A stretch of DNA of 64,000 nucleotides from positions 83,278,572 through 83,342,571 of the forward strand of contig CM054116.1 of the NCBI GenBank assembly GCA_028673005.1, read 5' to 3'. This document shows positions 10,541 to 21,287 of the stretch, piece by piece. Origin of the DNA: Tanypteryx hageni (taxonomy: Eukaryota > Arthropoda > Insecta > Odonata > Petaluridae). A program made the translations under genes and the position numbers. Numbering within the stretch: the stretch's first letter is position 1; the number at the start of each line of letters is the position of its first letter. The notes beneath the pieces are model-generated. The model was not told the origin of the DNA. It worked only from the letters and a program-made list of their open reading frames with translations, and made no database searches.

Positions 10541-11345
10541 CTTTATTATTATTATTATACCATGTTACAGTTAGGCCATAGGGCCAGGTGGCAATAATAT
10601 AATACATTATATAAATTGTTATAAAAAATCCCACAACTTATCTACATTTATATACACACTAACTTCCAGTGGTGGTTTTTCACTGGTTCATGGCAGGCTC
10701 AGAGCTACCGTAGCGGTCACGGGGCTCACTAAGTCCCCACCGTGCATCACCCTGCCTTACTTCTCCCCCACTTGGTCGTTAGATGCAAAAAAACGTATGA
10801 CAATTTATAACATACAGTAAGCGTTTATGAAATTGTTCTTGCAATCTTTGTCTTAAATAGATCCACTTGTGAAGGAAAAGGCTGAAAGATATCAGCAGGT
10901 AAACTGTTCCATCTCTCTATCCCCCTATTCATGAACGAAAACTTGCTCTAGTCCATCTTCTGCCATAGAGATTCTATTTTGTATTTGTGATCCCTACATC
11001 CATAGTATTTTGGTTCCTCCATTCTAATTGTTATATCCCTCCACAGTTGTTTCTTAATGTAAGCATTATAGATTCCCCTCAACCTAGCCATATCTCTCCT
11101 GTGCTCTAGCAACTCCCATCCTAAGTTATCAATCATTTTTGTAACGCTCTCGCCTCTTTTGAAATTTCGTTTTATGAAACATGCTGCAGTTCTCTGTACT
11201 ATTTCTATCTTTTTCACCTGCCCTACATGGTGATGATCCCATACCATAGCTCCATATTCTAATATCGGCCTAACTAATGAGTTGTGTGCCACTTCCTTTG
11301 CACTAGAGGTGCTTTCCCCTAATACCCTCATAAGTTGTAGAGTCA
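10541..11345 (-). pseudogene. 5'-truncated CR1/I-like LINE, C-terminal RT region and 3' UTR
   Basis: On the minus strand an open stretch (11331 down to the stop at 10948, 127 codons) reads LVRPILEYGAMVWDHH, then QVKKIEIVQRTAACFIKRNF and NLGWELLEHRRDMARL. This is the usual end of a LINE reverse transcriptase polypeptide (LVRP-LEY-VWDP...IE-VQR-AA...LGW-L-RR). About 400 bp of 3' sequence follow, ending in a (TAA)n run at 10542-10558, typical of several non-LTR clades. The RT core and endonuclease are missing, as after incomplete reverse transcription. Clade is uncertain. Confidence 0.78.
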
Positions 11346-11359
11346 GATATTATCAATGG

Positions 11360-11959
11360 CAAATGCTGAATTTGCTCCTAATCTTGTCTAGCCTCCTTCC
11401 CAGAGGGGTTGAAGAGATACCTTGATTTCAACTTTTAATTGATGTTTCTTGCCTCACTTATTGTTGTGCCATGGTATCTCCTCTTTTGCCTTGCTGACTC
11501 TTCCTATTGCAAATTTGTAATTTTATATGAATTTTTTGAGGGATTTTTGGAAAGTTTCCATTTTAATTTCTGTTTTCTGCCAAGAAGTCTATTTCAAAGG
11601 TTGGGTGACCAACCATCACTTATTTTTGGGACACTCAAATAAGGGCTGTTTCACTTGACCTGCACAATTATCCAACTGTCCAAAATATTGATACTAGGTG
11701 CAGAAAATATCCAATTAAACTAATAGCTTCCTATTGTAGAGATCAGTATCCCTTAATTCAGAAATTATTTTTTAATGCAGCAAAAATAGTCAATAATAGT
11801 TAACGCCAGCTGTGGTAGCTGGGTAATATCAAGCAGTATTCCTCATATGATCCTTCCGACTATGTTTTGCCTGCTCTTTTTCAATCCACTAGCAGGTTTT
11901 TGAATCCTTTGGTTGCTTTCAAAATAATTTCTGAGACATGGTTGTCCTAGTAACTAGTT
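11360..11959. other. No recognised feature
   Basis: AT-rich sequence without coding signal. Around 11600 the phrase ttgggtgaccaaccatcac resembles the dispersed ctagggtgac type of repeat end seen at 6474. Confidence 0.35.
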
Positions 11960-12095
11960 GAAGAACAAGCACTTGAAAAATACTTTTCTCAGTTATCTCC
12001 AATAGCCACAACAAGGTTATAAAATATCACCTGGGACAAATATTTTCAAGTGCATATTCTGGAATATTACAGCCATAAGACGAGCTTCACTGTTG
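11960..12095. repeat. Diverged hairpin repeat, relative of 5374-5476
   Basis: It starts gaagaacaagcacttgaaaa and contains the same centre (gttatctccaatagccacaa). It closes with ttttcaagtgcatattctgg, followed by cagccataagacgagctt as in the other copy. The second arm is decayed. Confidence 0.6.
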
Positions 12096-12216
12096 AATAG
12101 TAATTAGTGCCTGCGGTTAAGTGGTGGTCAGGTCTCGGCGCTAACCGCAGTCCTGACCAAACAGTTTTTGTTCCTATATACTGTATTTGGCAATTTGTTT
12201 GTTTTCCTCTCTGAAG

Positions 12217-12826
12217 TTGCGGCGGCGAAGTGGCTAGAGCAATGGTTCCCAACCTTTTTGTAGGCGCGGCATCCTTTCAAAGATAACAGAATTTCGCGGA
12301 ACCACAGCCTTCAAGCGTTGTTTTTATATTTTCACAAACGGGTATTAAAGCCTTTGGAAATATCCGTTTGTTGGTATCACACCATAATCAATTTATTAGA
12401 GATAAAAATTAATGCCCTAGTTACCTGTAAACACATTCGAATCGTTGATTTATTTACAAAACTAATTTTATCGCGGCACCCCTAAAAATCAGCTGCGGCG
12501 CCTCAGTGTGACGCGGCACACAGGTTGGGAACCACTGTGCTAGAGCGGTGGCCTTCCGTGCGGTGGTCCGGGTTTTTAATCCGGCGGAGGTTGGATTTTT
12601 CAACCTGGGATTGTCCTATCCCCTACTTGTGTGATTTGAGGAGAACGCGGAATCAGCACTCCGTCCTTCGGAAGGGACGTTAAGCAATTGGCCTCTTTGG
12701 TGCTCTTCTTAAAGAGTAGGCTAATGCCAGCACCGGGATTTCTCCCTCCCTTCTGTGTGTGTCCGGTGTGGAAGGAGTTACGGCTAAAATAGTCCAAGGG
12801 GCTGATCAGCCAAACAAACAATCTCT
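12217..12826 (+). mobile_element. tRNA-derived SINE interrupted by a hAT MITE
   Basis: The head gttgcggcggcgaagtggct at 12217-12239 and the body from 12546 (cggtggccttccgtgcggtg...ctccgtccttcggaagggac...ccaaacaaacaa) are one SINE of the same family as 30719-31041. It was split by the insertion at 12240-12537. The body retains the B-box position but reads tttttaatccgg there, so its promoter looks decayed. Confidence 0.75.
12240..12537. mobile_element. hAT-type MITE inserted in a SINE
   Basis: The left terminus CAATGGTTCCCAACC and the right terminus GGTTGGGAACCACTG are inverted repeats of a common hAT type. Target duplications ggctagag (12232-12239) and tgctagag (12538-12545) match at 7 of 8 bases, the hAT length. 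The interior is 298 bp with no transposase; ggcgcggcatcc near the left end and gcggcgcctcagtgtgacgc near the right end show extended internal symmetry. Confidence 0.8.
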
Positions 12827-13110
12827 CTCTCAATCATGCTTAAATAAAACTTTAAATTCAAACGTAATATTTAAGACTCGTTTAATTTCGCGCAATTCTC
12901 GAACACGCGATCTAATTGCATTTGAGCAACAAGATGCAATTCACCTTCTCATATACGTAGTATATTGAACAAGTGTTGTTGTTATCGTGAAAAAATTCGA
13001 CTTCGAGATTTTGATGGAAATGCGCGTTTTAGGTGTCCCCGAGTCCATAAAAGTGGTTTTCGCCATGCCGTCGGTCTGTTCGACGATCTAGGGTCCAAAC
13101 GCGTTTATGA

Positions 13111-13692
13111 AATCGAATGATATTTCGTATTTGTGCAATATATCTTTTGCAGACCCTTTTTTTCATAAAAATGATATTGCGCAAAAATTTATGGGTAGTT
13201 TATTCTTGGTGATTTTTTAAAAAATTTTATTTACTCAAAAATGTCTCCAGAGAATTTGATTTAAATCATAACAATTATAGAGCCTGATGTCCCAAATAAT
13301 ACTACCTAAGCCATATATCTCTTGAGCACAATATATGCCGTCCAGTGACATTACAATGTACGCTAAGCTACCTTACCTAAGCCTTATGACGTCACGCCTC
13401 CGCCGCGATCCATTCAAAAACTTGCTGCAGCCTTACGGTTCAACTAAATCGAATGATATCTCATATTTATGGATAATATCATTGATAAAAGACATTCTGA
13501 AGAGATAAACGATATTGCGCAACAATTAAGGGTACTTAATTCTTGGACATTTTCGATTTACTCAAAAATGGCTTTAAGGATTTCGATTAAAATCCATCCA
13601 AACGTACAGCCTGATGTCACAAATAATACTAACTAAGCCACATGTCCCAAAAAAGTTATATATCGACCAGTGGCTTTATTTCTGTACAAGAC
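13111..13692. repeat. Direct duplication of a ~250-bp unit
   Basis: Unit 1 (13111-13372) and unit 2 (13447-13692) share, in order, aatcgaatgatat, gatattgcgcaa, ttactcaaaaatg, gcctgatgtc(c/a)(c)aaataatac and ccagtg. The period is about 336 bp. The preceding segment (12991-13050, cgacttcgagattttgatgg) recurs, diverged, at 37196-37250. The family is not recognised and there is no coding content. Confidence 0.65.
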
Positions 13693-14504
13693 GCTCTCAG
13701 TGGGGAGGGGGGGAAACCGGGGGTTCCCTAGTCTAAAATTACGTACTTCATTGTTAACGCCTCACGCTTATTAGTGAGAGGTTGACGGTGTCAGGCACTT
13801 GCGTTTTGTTGCTACGCATTATTTACAGAATTGGCAGTGAATTGCCAAGCACACAGAGTTAATTTCGGGGCAAAAAGTGTAGTGAGATTATACGTATATG
13901 AGAAAGTTTGTGCAATGTATATTGCGCCGTTTATTTCTTTGGGGTTCCTCACCCCTAATCACTGCTGCTTTGTGTGGTAGCACAGGTAACTCACGCCAAG
14001 CGCCGTTTCTTGAGAACAGTATAATGCGTGTTGACAAATTTACCTCAAGTATCATGCGTGTGCGTAGCAGTCCATCTACTCGTTTCTTTAAACTTTCCCG
14101 AAAATTTATGTCGGAAAGACTTTGAGCTTAGCGTAATATTAGGTGCTGGCAAAATGTATTGCAGAGACAAAAATTTTCGGCTTTCACTCCTGTGAATTTT
14201 GTAAAGCTAGAGGATTTTTCGTAATTTCGCGAATATAATTAAAATTTTCTCTAAGTATTCACCGAAGAGTTTAGGTTCATATTATACAGTAGTGCTCATT
14301 TTTGCTGCCGAGTAATTCTTTTATTAAAACTGGGCACTGCATCGCGGAGTCCCTCGACACCCATCACAGTAAATAAAACAGTTGAGAAAGTTATACAGTC
14401 AAACCCCTATGTTAAATTCGGCGTCCTTAAAGGGACCCGCCTCTTAGATGAACTAAGTCTTCAAATTCCATGAAATTATATATATATGTGTGTGTGTGTG
14501 TTAT
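13693..14504. other. Mixed sequence, nothing firm
   Basis: A mariner-like end type (acagtcaaacccctatgtta) at 14395 lacks a visible partner. Short TA and TG runs occur near 14478-14500. No coding region is supported. Confidence 0.35.
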
Positions 14505-15010
14505 ATCTTCTTACCTGCACACAATGCCCTGCGTTCTACGTATGCCTCACTGCCACACCCCTTAACATCGCCTGAACGGCCATTGGAATAGCGGCTCTCT
14601 TAGGCGCCCCCTTCCGGTGGCCGATCATGCGTTAACCCACTCCCTTCCGTTCAATATCTGCTTCACAGTAAAAACTATTCGTGCTCTTCCAAGTAGTTTC
14701 CCCGCGCCACAACTCCGTCAATGGGAACTAGCCCATATTGACATCCTCCGCTCCCTCTCCTTACCAGGTTTAAACCTTCGCTAACACTCCCACTCCAATC
14801 ACCCCTCTTTTCCCGAACCCCTACCTTCAGTGTTACGCTTATTTTTATTCTCCGTATTTCTCTCGCTGAAGAAGGGCGTGTGTTGCCCGAAAGCTCCAAA
14901 TTACAAGCCTTCCTAAATCGCTGTGGACGTCCACCACCGTATGGTAAGTGTTCACTGACTCCTTCCTATCCCTCTCAACCTCTCGTTGCATTTATTTCAT
15001 CATATTATTT
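14505..15010 (+). pseudogene. Penelope-like element relic (GIY-YIG end and 3' region)
   Basis: The stretch is collinear with the better copy at 32140-33070. It shows cttacctgcacacaatgccc (LTCTQCPAFY), a stop inside the GIY-YIG region, gggaactagcccatattgac (ELAHI), cctggtttaaacc-like LPGLNLR and then TAA at 14781-14783. Next comes ctgaagaagggc...gcccgaaagc at 14867-14898 and ggtaagtgttcactgactcc, matching the other copy. The YIG glycine is replaced (YVC) and several stops are present, so it is dead. Confidence 0.75.
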
Positions 15011-15024
15011 CTTTTCCCGTATCG

Positions 15025-15092
<68 letters not shown>
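15025..15092. repeat. (AT)n microsatellite
   Basis: About 68 bp of uninterrupted AT dinucleotides, directly after the Penelope-like 3' region. Confidence 0.97.
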
Positions 15093-15093
<1 letters not shown>

Positions 15094-15159
15094 CTCACGT
15101 TAAAAATAAATGGCAATAACAATCCACCCAGAGATTATGCGGTTTCTTTTGCCTCGTGC

Positions 15160-15917
15160 TATTTAAGCGTTAATAACTATTATTATTAATATGGCTCCTC
15201 CACTTCTTAGCGGTTGACATTCCCAATCGCCACTGTTGCCTCTCCTCCCACTGGCCATTTCTCAAATTGTGCGCCCTCATCGCTTCCGTCATTCTTCCTC
15301 GCCAAGTGATGCGTGGGCGACCTCGTTTTTTCCGTCCAGGGGGTGATCAGTCGAATACTGGCTTTGGCCACCTCTCCTGTGGCATTCTCTGCACGTGTCC
15401 ATACCATTGAAGTGACCGACACTCCAAGCGGTCGAGAACAGTTTCCTCTGTCTCCATCTCTTGCCGGATGATATCATTCCTTACTCGTTGGAGTCGGGAT
15501 ACACGCATGCTGCGTCTCAAACCGTCCATCTCTACAGCATTGATTTTCTTTCTTGACTTATCCGTGAGAGTCCATCTCTCTCCTCCATATGTCAGTATGC
15601 TCTCTACAACAACTCGTAAGATAGTGTTTTTTTTCTTGCTGACCTCCCGACTCCACAGCACCCCGTTCAACATCTTGATTGCCCTCCGAGCCTGATTTAT
15701 TCTGTTCTCCACGTCCTTCTCGCACGTCCCAGATTTGTGGATAATGGATCCAAGGTATTTAAAGTGGTCAACTGCTTTTACCGTCCCTGAGCTAAGGATG
15801 ATATCATTACCTTTCCTCCCAACCACCAGGTACTCTGTCTTCTGTAGATTTATATTGAGACCGGCTGCCCCGTATGCCTCCATTAGCTTGCGGAACATAT
15901 ATTCCACGTCATCTTAG
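15160..15917 (-). pseudogene. 5'-truncated RTE-like LINE, C-terminal half of reverse transcriptase
   Basis: The minus strand is open from 15907 to 15347. It reads NINLQKTEYLVVG, FKYLGSIIHKSGTCEKDVEN, RINQARRAIKMLN, a YG-x-ERW-x-L segment and RNDIIRQEMETEETVLDRLE then QWYGHVQRMPQERW. This is the thumb and C-terminal region typical of RTE/BovB-related LINEs. A TGA then replaces the usual TGG of the conserved W-SPPGRKKRGRPR segment. The same frame continues beyond it (RPRITWRGRMTEAMRA and on) to the AT-rich 3' end near 15170. Apart from that stop, the piece is well preserved and probably fairly young. RT catalytic motifs and endonuclease are absent. Confidence 0.85.
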
Positions 15918-18262
15918 TCTTTTTTGCTTTTTTTTTGCTTCTAGTGGCTGTCAAATCGTGGGAGTTTAATTCACGAAAACCTAGGTAATTTCTCCAGTGT
16001 ATCAAATTTGCCGTCGTTGTATAATTATTAAAAAGTTAAAAAGATGCTGTAAAATAATATTTACGACCATCCGTAAAACAAGCCCTAATTATGAATTGAG
16101 CATAAGACGAATTATGCTCAAACGTTTTGAGATATTTTCATGAGTACAAACAAAGCTATGTCTTTAAATAACATCAGCGATAAAGAATTGTATGATACCT
16201 ATATGAAATTTAAAAGATTAATTTTGGTGATCGACAAAAAATAACATTGTACAACTAACAATTTAAAGAATTTTTTAAAGCATTATTTGTATACCTAGCA
16301 ACAAAATTCAACCTGTGGAACCAAAGAACGTCTCTGATTATGTAATCTATCACATTATTTTGAATGATTTCTCCGACCAGTAGCAGGGATGTGGCGCGAG
16401 ATGAGCTTGGAAGGCGACCACCTCAGGTGGAACTTTTCTAAGGGCGGCAATACAGTCTCGCCGTCGATCTACACCTCTGTCTTGGTCTGAAGCTGTATTT
16501 TGTCTTTTCGGATCAGGTGTATTTCCATTGCTCGGCTCTATTAATTTAAGCATACTTAATTACATAATTGGAGAATATCAATTTATAATTCATGTTCACG
16601 TGCCTAACGATGCTGTTTTGGTGATTTTAACTGCATGAAAGTTTTATTGAAGGCTGATAAATGTAAGAAACCAGTATAATTTTTATTCCAAATATTTTTT
16701 AGATCACCCCAAAACTGCATAAAAATACTATACTATTTTCACGGAATGGCATGCGATTAAAGTGCCCTCAATAGTAATGAATAATATTTTGCATTATATA
16801 TTTTTGAAGGATTTGTTTCGTTAAAGCATTTATTTCTTATTTTCAGAATTCGGAAATATTATGAATCATGATCACCATCATGACTCTGTAGTGTGGCATC
16901 CTAGAGAAATTTTCCATCGAAATATAGGGTTACCATGGTGAAATTATGTAATAAGTGGATTTGAAAGACGGTGATTGGTACCATTAATTTTCTGTTTACG
17001 AAAAACCATTATTGAAGACCTGCTAGAGATGTGTGGCTGCGTCCAAGAAAAGTATCCCCTTTGTTGCTAATCTCAGTCTTGCAACGTCTTGACGTTTAGT
17101 TTTCGTTTCTCATTATGAAAATATTTACAACTTAGAGTGGAAGTTTTCTCAGCGACCGAACTTGCTTTTTAGAGATCATTTTCAGGTTTTACTGCATGGA
17201 GAGCGTTATTCTATAAGCGTTTTGCTCTAGAGACACCGTGCTTCATCAGAACTGAGTTATTTGTTTGTTGACTTAGCATATTATTATCAAAGGTGTACAG
17301 GTACTTTCGCCTATGCTCTTGCGTCAAATTAATAGAATAAAACTAAAACCAATGTATTCTATTCTAAACAGACTCGATCCTATTATAGGATAATGTTGAG
17401 CCGAAAAACCATAAATTCGTAATAATGATTTTATCACGATCTTCAAGTTGTAGCCCGTTTTTTGGGACACATTCGTTGTTATTATGTACTGAATTTCTAC
17501 AAACATAGTTTGATTACTTGTAATGCATTTTTAGGATCGCTAAAATTATTATTTTGCCGTCGGTCAGCAAAAATCGTTGCCTAACGCGTTGAAAACAGTG
17601 CTATAGAAGCATTGCAGTCCGATTGGACTTATAATTCTGGCTTTTTTAAAACCAGGTCCTAGAATTCCCCATTTGTTTCCATTTACTATAGTATTTATAA
17701 AATGATTCCGAAAGAAGTAATCAAGAATCGTAAGTATTGTTTTGTTACTTACCACCGTAGATTTAGTTATTGGAAGTAAACGTGACGCTCGCTACGTGTG
17801 CTATTCAAAATACAAAATTATTAACTAATATTTTCAAAACGTAATAATTTCACTGCTGCGATGCTAGAACTGTAGCGAACTCACAATAATGATTTTGCAA
17901 TGAATTATACTTTTGTTGTAAAAAATGTATACTCTGGCAATTGTAAAGGAAAATACTAGGCTTGAATGATTCATAGCCATATTTTTTTTGGCATTTCCCT
18001 CACAAAAATGTTTGACAATTTTATAAATGTCGGTAATTATTGATGTTGTTTAGCAATAAAAAAGAATAACTACTATGATAGCGCAGATTTTGTATTTGAA
18101 TTATGCCAAACATGTTTTTTAAAACACGTGAGAGGAGTGAAATTTTAATAGAGTATTGTGATGCCATAAGTAGATGTAAATTACGTATTAAATGATTTGT
18201 TATTAATCGTATTAAAACTGTTTTGAAAATATAAACTAAAGCCTGTCTATTTTTAAATTAAC
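15918..18262. other. AT-rich DNA without recognised genes
   Basis: No exon, TIR pair or RNA was supported. Around 16370-16510 a more GC-rich patch (ggcgaccacctcaggtggaa...) is open for about 65 codons on the minus strand, but it resembles nothing I know. A tttaggtgat/atcaccccaaaa pair around 16617-16710 is too weak to call. Confidence 0.4.
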
Positions 18263-18630
18263 CACATATGTGGATGTCCGCCAGAGAAGGGCTCACTTTG
18301 TCGGTATGGAGTTTTGAATACTGTGATAAATTACGAGTAAAATAAAAGAAAAATCACACTCCCATATTGAATTTTTTATTGAATATTACAGTTTATATTT
18401 AAGAAGTGTTTTGAGAAAATTGAATCCAAAATCACGACATTAAAAATAAGTTCTACCCGTACTTCACTTATGGATATAATTCCTCGATACGGTCATTCTT
18501 AATAAACCAGAGAATCGTTCCATGCACTTTTCTAGACCGATAATTTCTATCCCTTTTCACAAAAATGCTGATATCTCCGAAACTAGAATCGACAAAGTGG
18601 ACCCTTCTCTGGCGGACGTCCACATATATA
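18263..18630. mobile_element. MITE with ~40-bp terminal inverted repeats
   Basis: The left end (acatatgtggatgtccgcca, then gagaagggctcactttgtcg) and the reverse complement of the right end (atatatgtggacgtccgcca, then gagaagggtccactttgtcg) match at nearly every position over 40 bp. The interior is about 290 bp, AT-rich and non-coding. The superfamily is not assigned because the target duplication is unclear. Confidence 0.78.
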
Positions 18631-18789
18631 GATGCCATTTTAAAAGAAAACGCTAAAATATTTTTATCATTAATTTCAGGAAAAGCGGAAAAGGAGATAA
18701 GGATGGAGAAAGATGAGCGAGAGAAGTAAAGGCGGAGGAAGACCAGCAGGAAGAACGTCGATAGGAAGTCGCCATCAGTAGTGTCAGTC

Positions 18790-19004
18790 TTACGACTGGT
18801 CTGACTGACTAGGAAATATATATATGGTGTGGTGGTTTGCCGTTGCCTTCCTCACCGGACACACATTTTACGAAGAGTACCAAGTGATAAACGTCTCTTC
18901 CGAAGGAGCACTGACTTGCGCGTTTTCCTCAAGACACACAAGTATGGGACGGAGCAATCTCGGGTTGAAAAGTGCCACCACCGCCGGATTAGTAGGGCAA
19001 AAGC
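18790..19004. other. GC-richer patch of unknown nature
   Basis: ggtgtggtggtttgccgttg...ccgaaggagcactgacttgc is open in two + frames for about 60-90 codons, but no homology is recognised. It looks like part of a dispersed repeat next to the purine tract rather than an exon. Confidence 0.25.
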
Positions 19005-20098
19005 AGTAAAGGACGGAGGAAGAAATGCGATGGAAATAATGGCTAGAGCAAAAATAATAAAAGTCGAAGTGGCGACCGGAAATAGAAAGACAGAAGAATA
19101 AGAAAATAGCGGTGAGTGGAATAAAAGGGAAGGCAAGAACAAGAGAGAAAGAATGCGAGCGAAAGATGAGCTTGAGCAAGCAGAGAAATATTAAGAATAG
19201 AGAGATTAATGAGAATGAAAGTGAGAATTGGGAAATATAAAAAAGAGCTAGAATTAGAAGACAGAGATAAAAGAGAGCAAGAGAAGAAATAACGAGTGTA
19301 ATGAGAGGGAGAGACAAAGAGGCGGGTGAGAGCAGGAGACTAGTAAGAACATGAAGGGAAGATGAGCGTTAAGCCGGGTGCATGCGAGATAAGAAAAGAG
19401 AGAGAAGCGGTGATTAGAAGGAGAGTAAGAAACGGGAGGGGAGAAAGCAAGATAAAAAGAGGGAGAGGCAAAGCGGAGAATAAAAGTATAAATATAAGAT
19501 GAGAGAAGAAGAAAGCGAGAGAGAGAGAGAGAGAGAACGGAATAAGGGAGGCAAAGCGATGAGTAAGAAGAGCATAGAATAGGACGCGAAACGAAAAATA
19601 GAGAGGCGAGTAGATGTATGGCTAGAGTAAGAAAGGGTAAGGGAGAATAGCGAGTGGCGAAGCGCCAATTATAGCAAACGAGAGAAAGAAAAGCGAAAGT
19701 CAAAGCGGGGTGGAGATGGAGAGTAAGAAGAGGTAAGGGTGAGAAGGAGAAAGCACGCATGAAGAAGAATGACGGGAGTCGTAGGGGTGTGTAGATGGAG
19801 AGTAAGAAGGGTTATGGGAAAGAGAGAGAGGGAAAACGCGAGTGGAAGAATAGCGTGAGTCAAAGCGGCGTGAGGGAGAAGGGAAAGGAAGAAGGAGAAG
19901 GCGAGAGTCGAAGGAACGAGAGGAAGGAGAGTGAGAAGGAAAAGGGATAGAGCGAGAGAGGGCACGCGAGAGGAAGAATAACGAGAGTAGAAGCGGCGTG
20001 TCGAAAAAGGAGTGAAGAAGGAAATGGGAGAGAGGGATAGGGTGAATGCGAGAGGCGGAACAGCGATAGTCGGATCGGCGTGAGGAAGATGGAGACAC
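19005..20098 (+). repeat. 1.1-kb purine-rich (GA) tract with degenerate internal repeats
   Basis: The + strand is almost entirely A and G, with scattered single C or T. Motifs such as gcgagaggaagaata, agaagcggcgtg, ggagagtaagaagg and gtcgaag recur at irregular spacing in the right half (19600-20098), suggesting decayed tandem amplification. The long open frames on the opposite strand, rich in Ser, Leu, Phe and Arg, are by-products of the composition and not genes. Confidence 0.85.
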
Positions 20099-20308
20099 AA
20101 TTAGTAAATTTTTTAAGCAGAGTTTTTGTATTTTTTATTGCGTCATTTTTAACGGCAATAAAAATAATTTATATGCTAAAACTCTTCATTGTTGCACACT
20201 ATTCCTTTTTTTAGTTCGACGGATTGTATTGCGCACCGAGTCGCGTACGTGAGCATCGATTGTCAAGTGTGTCGCGACAGAAAAGGGTTGAAAATCGCTG
20301 CTCTACAG

Positions 20309-20440
20309 CAAGGGTCACCAAAAGTTTTACTTAAATGGCCACGTGAGGCTTTATGTAGCACCGTGCGGGCCACATACGACCTTTCACATGGCTAATCGGG
20401 CCGTGTGAAAATTTCAAAGAACAAGTTTTGAAAATTATTT
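20309..20440. repeat. hAT-like terminal fragment
   Basis: caagggtcaccaaaagtttt at 20309, followed by ggccacgtgagg, gcgggccacat and gggccgtgtgaaa, is the style of a hAT left end with G/C-rich repeats of 'ggccac'. No partner terminus or target duplication is seen. Confidence 0.4.
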
Positions 20441-20468
20441 TTATTCTGTAATACTTCATACGCCTATA

Positions 20469-21287
20469 TTAAAAGTATGCTGCATCCAAGTACATACTCG
20501 GAAAATATCGTTTAGCAGTGGCGTAGCTGACTCCCCCGCAACCCCTTATAAAGAGCACTCGAGACAGTTTCATTGTGATACTAGTGATATGTTCATCCCA
20601 AGATAATTTTGGGTCAAGTACGAAACCCAATAGTTTCACAGGATCTTTAGAAATGTGGATATTAAGGATATGCCTTAGAGAAAATATTATATTCTGAGTT
20701 TTGTCAACATTTATAAAGAGCTCATTAGCATCAAACCAAGACTTGGCAGCTGTCAGGGTTGAAGATGATATAGTAACTTCAAGGTCAGAAACACTGTTAA
20801 CAAATGTTGTATCATCTGCGAAGAGTACGTACTTGCCAGAGATATTGGATACCAAGTCATTGATCATTATGATAAATAAAAGGGGTCCAAGAACGGAGCA
20901 TGGAGGAACCCCATACTTAATCATGGAAATTTCAGATTGCTGGCCATTGACATATACTAGTTGACGTTGGTTCAAAAGGTAGGAATCGATGATTTTGGGT
21001 GCATTACCTCTAATCCCATGATAATATAGTTTAAGTAGCAGTATATCATGAGATACACAGTCAAATGCTTTGGGAAGATTACAAAGAGTCACACTGGTAT
21101 ATTCCTTGTTTTCAAAAGCAGTTCGAATGGTTGTCACAAGAGATTCTACAGCACTATTCTTTGACTTTCCAACTCTGAATGCATATTGGGCAGGGGAGAA
21201 GAGGTCAAAGGATTCAAAGTGGTGGTAAATTTGTTTGAACATAACAATTTCGAGCACCTTGGATATTGAGGGTAAGACTGTAGTCAT
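20469..21287 (-). pseudogene. Jockey/CR1-like LINE reverse transcriptase fragment
   Basis: The minus strand is open for 272 codons. In order it shows a LPSISKVLEIVMFKQIY start of the RT domain, QYAFRVGKSKNSAVES, the A motif as LPKAFDCVSHDILLLKL, YGVPPCSVLGPLLFIIMIND (usual GVPQGSVLGP), the catalytic FADDT motif and LGFVLDPKLSWDEHI. Changed residues in the normally invariant DLSKAFD (here NLPKAFD) and PQGS (here PPCS) motifs suggest it is inactive despite the open frame. Endonuclease and 3' end are missing; the 3' side runs into hAT-like sequence. Confidence 0.85.

Noticed and set aside
18852..20100. Long minus-strand open frames rich in Ser/Leu/Phe/Arg, as a protein gene
   Set aside because: They are the complement of a purine-only tract, open in several frames at once, with no domain and no codon structure.
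20508..20545. Transposon terminus 'cagtggcgtagctgactccc' at 20517
   Set aside because: It lies within the readable LINE reverse transcriptase frame and is likely a chance resemblance; no partner end was found.
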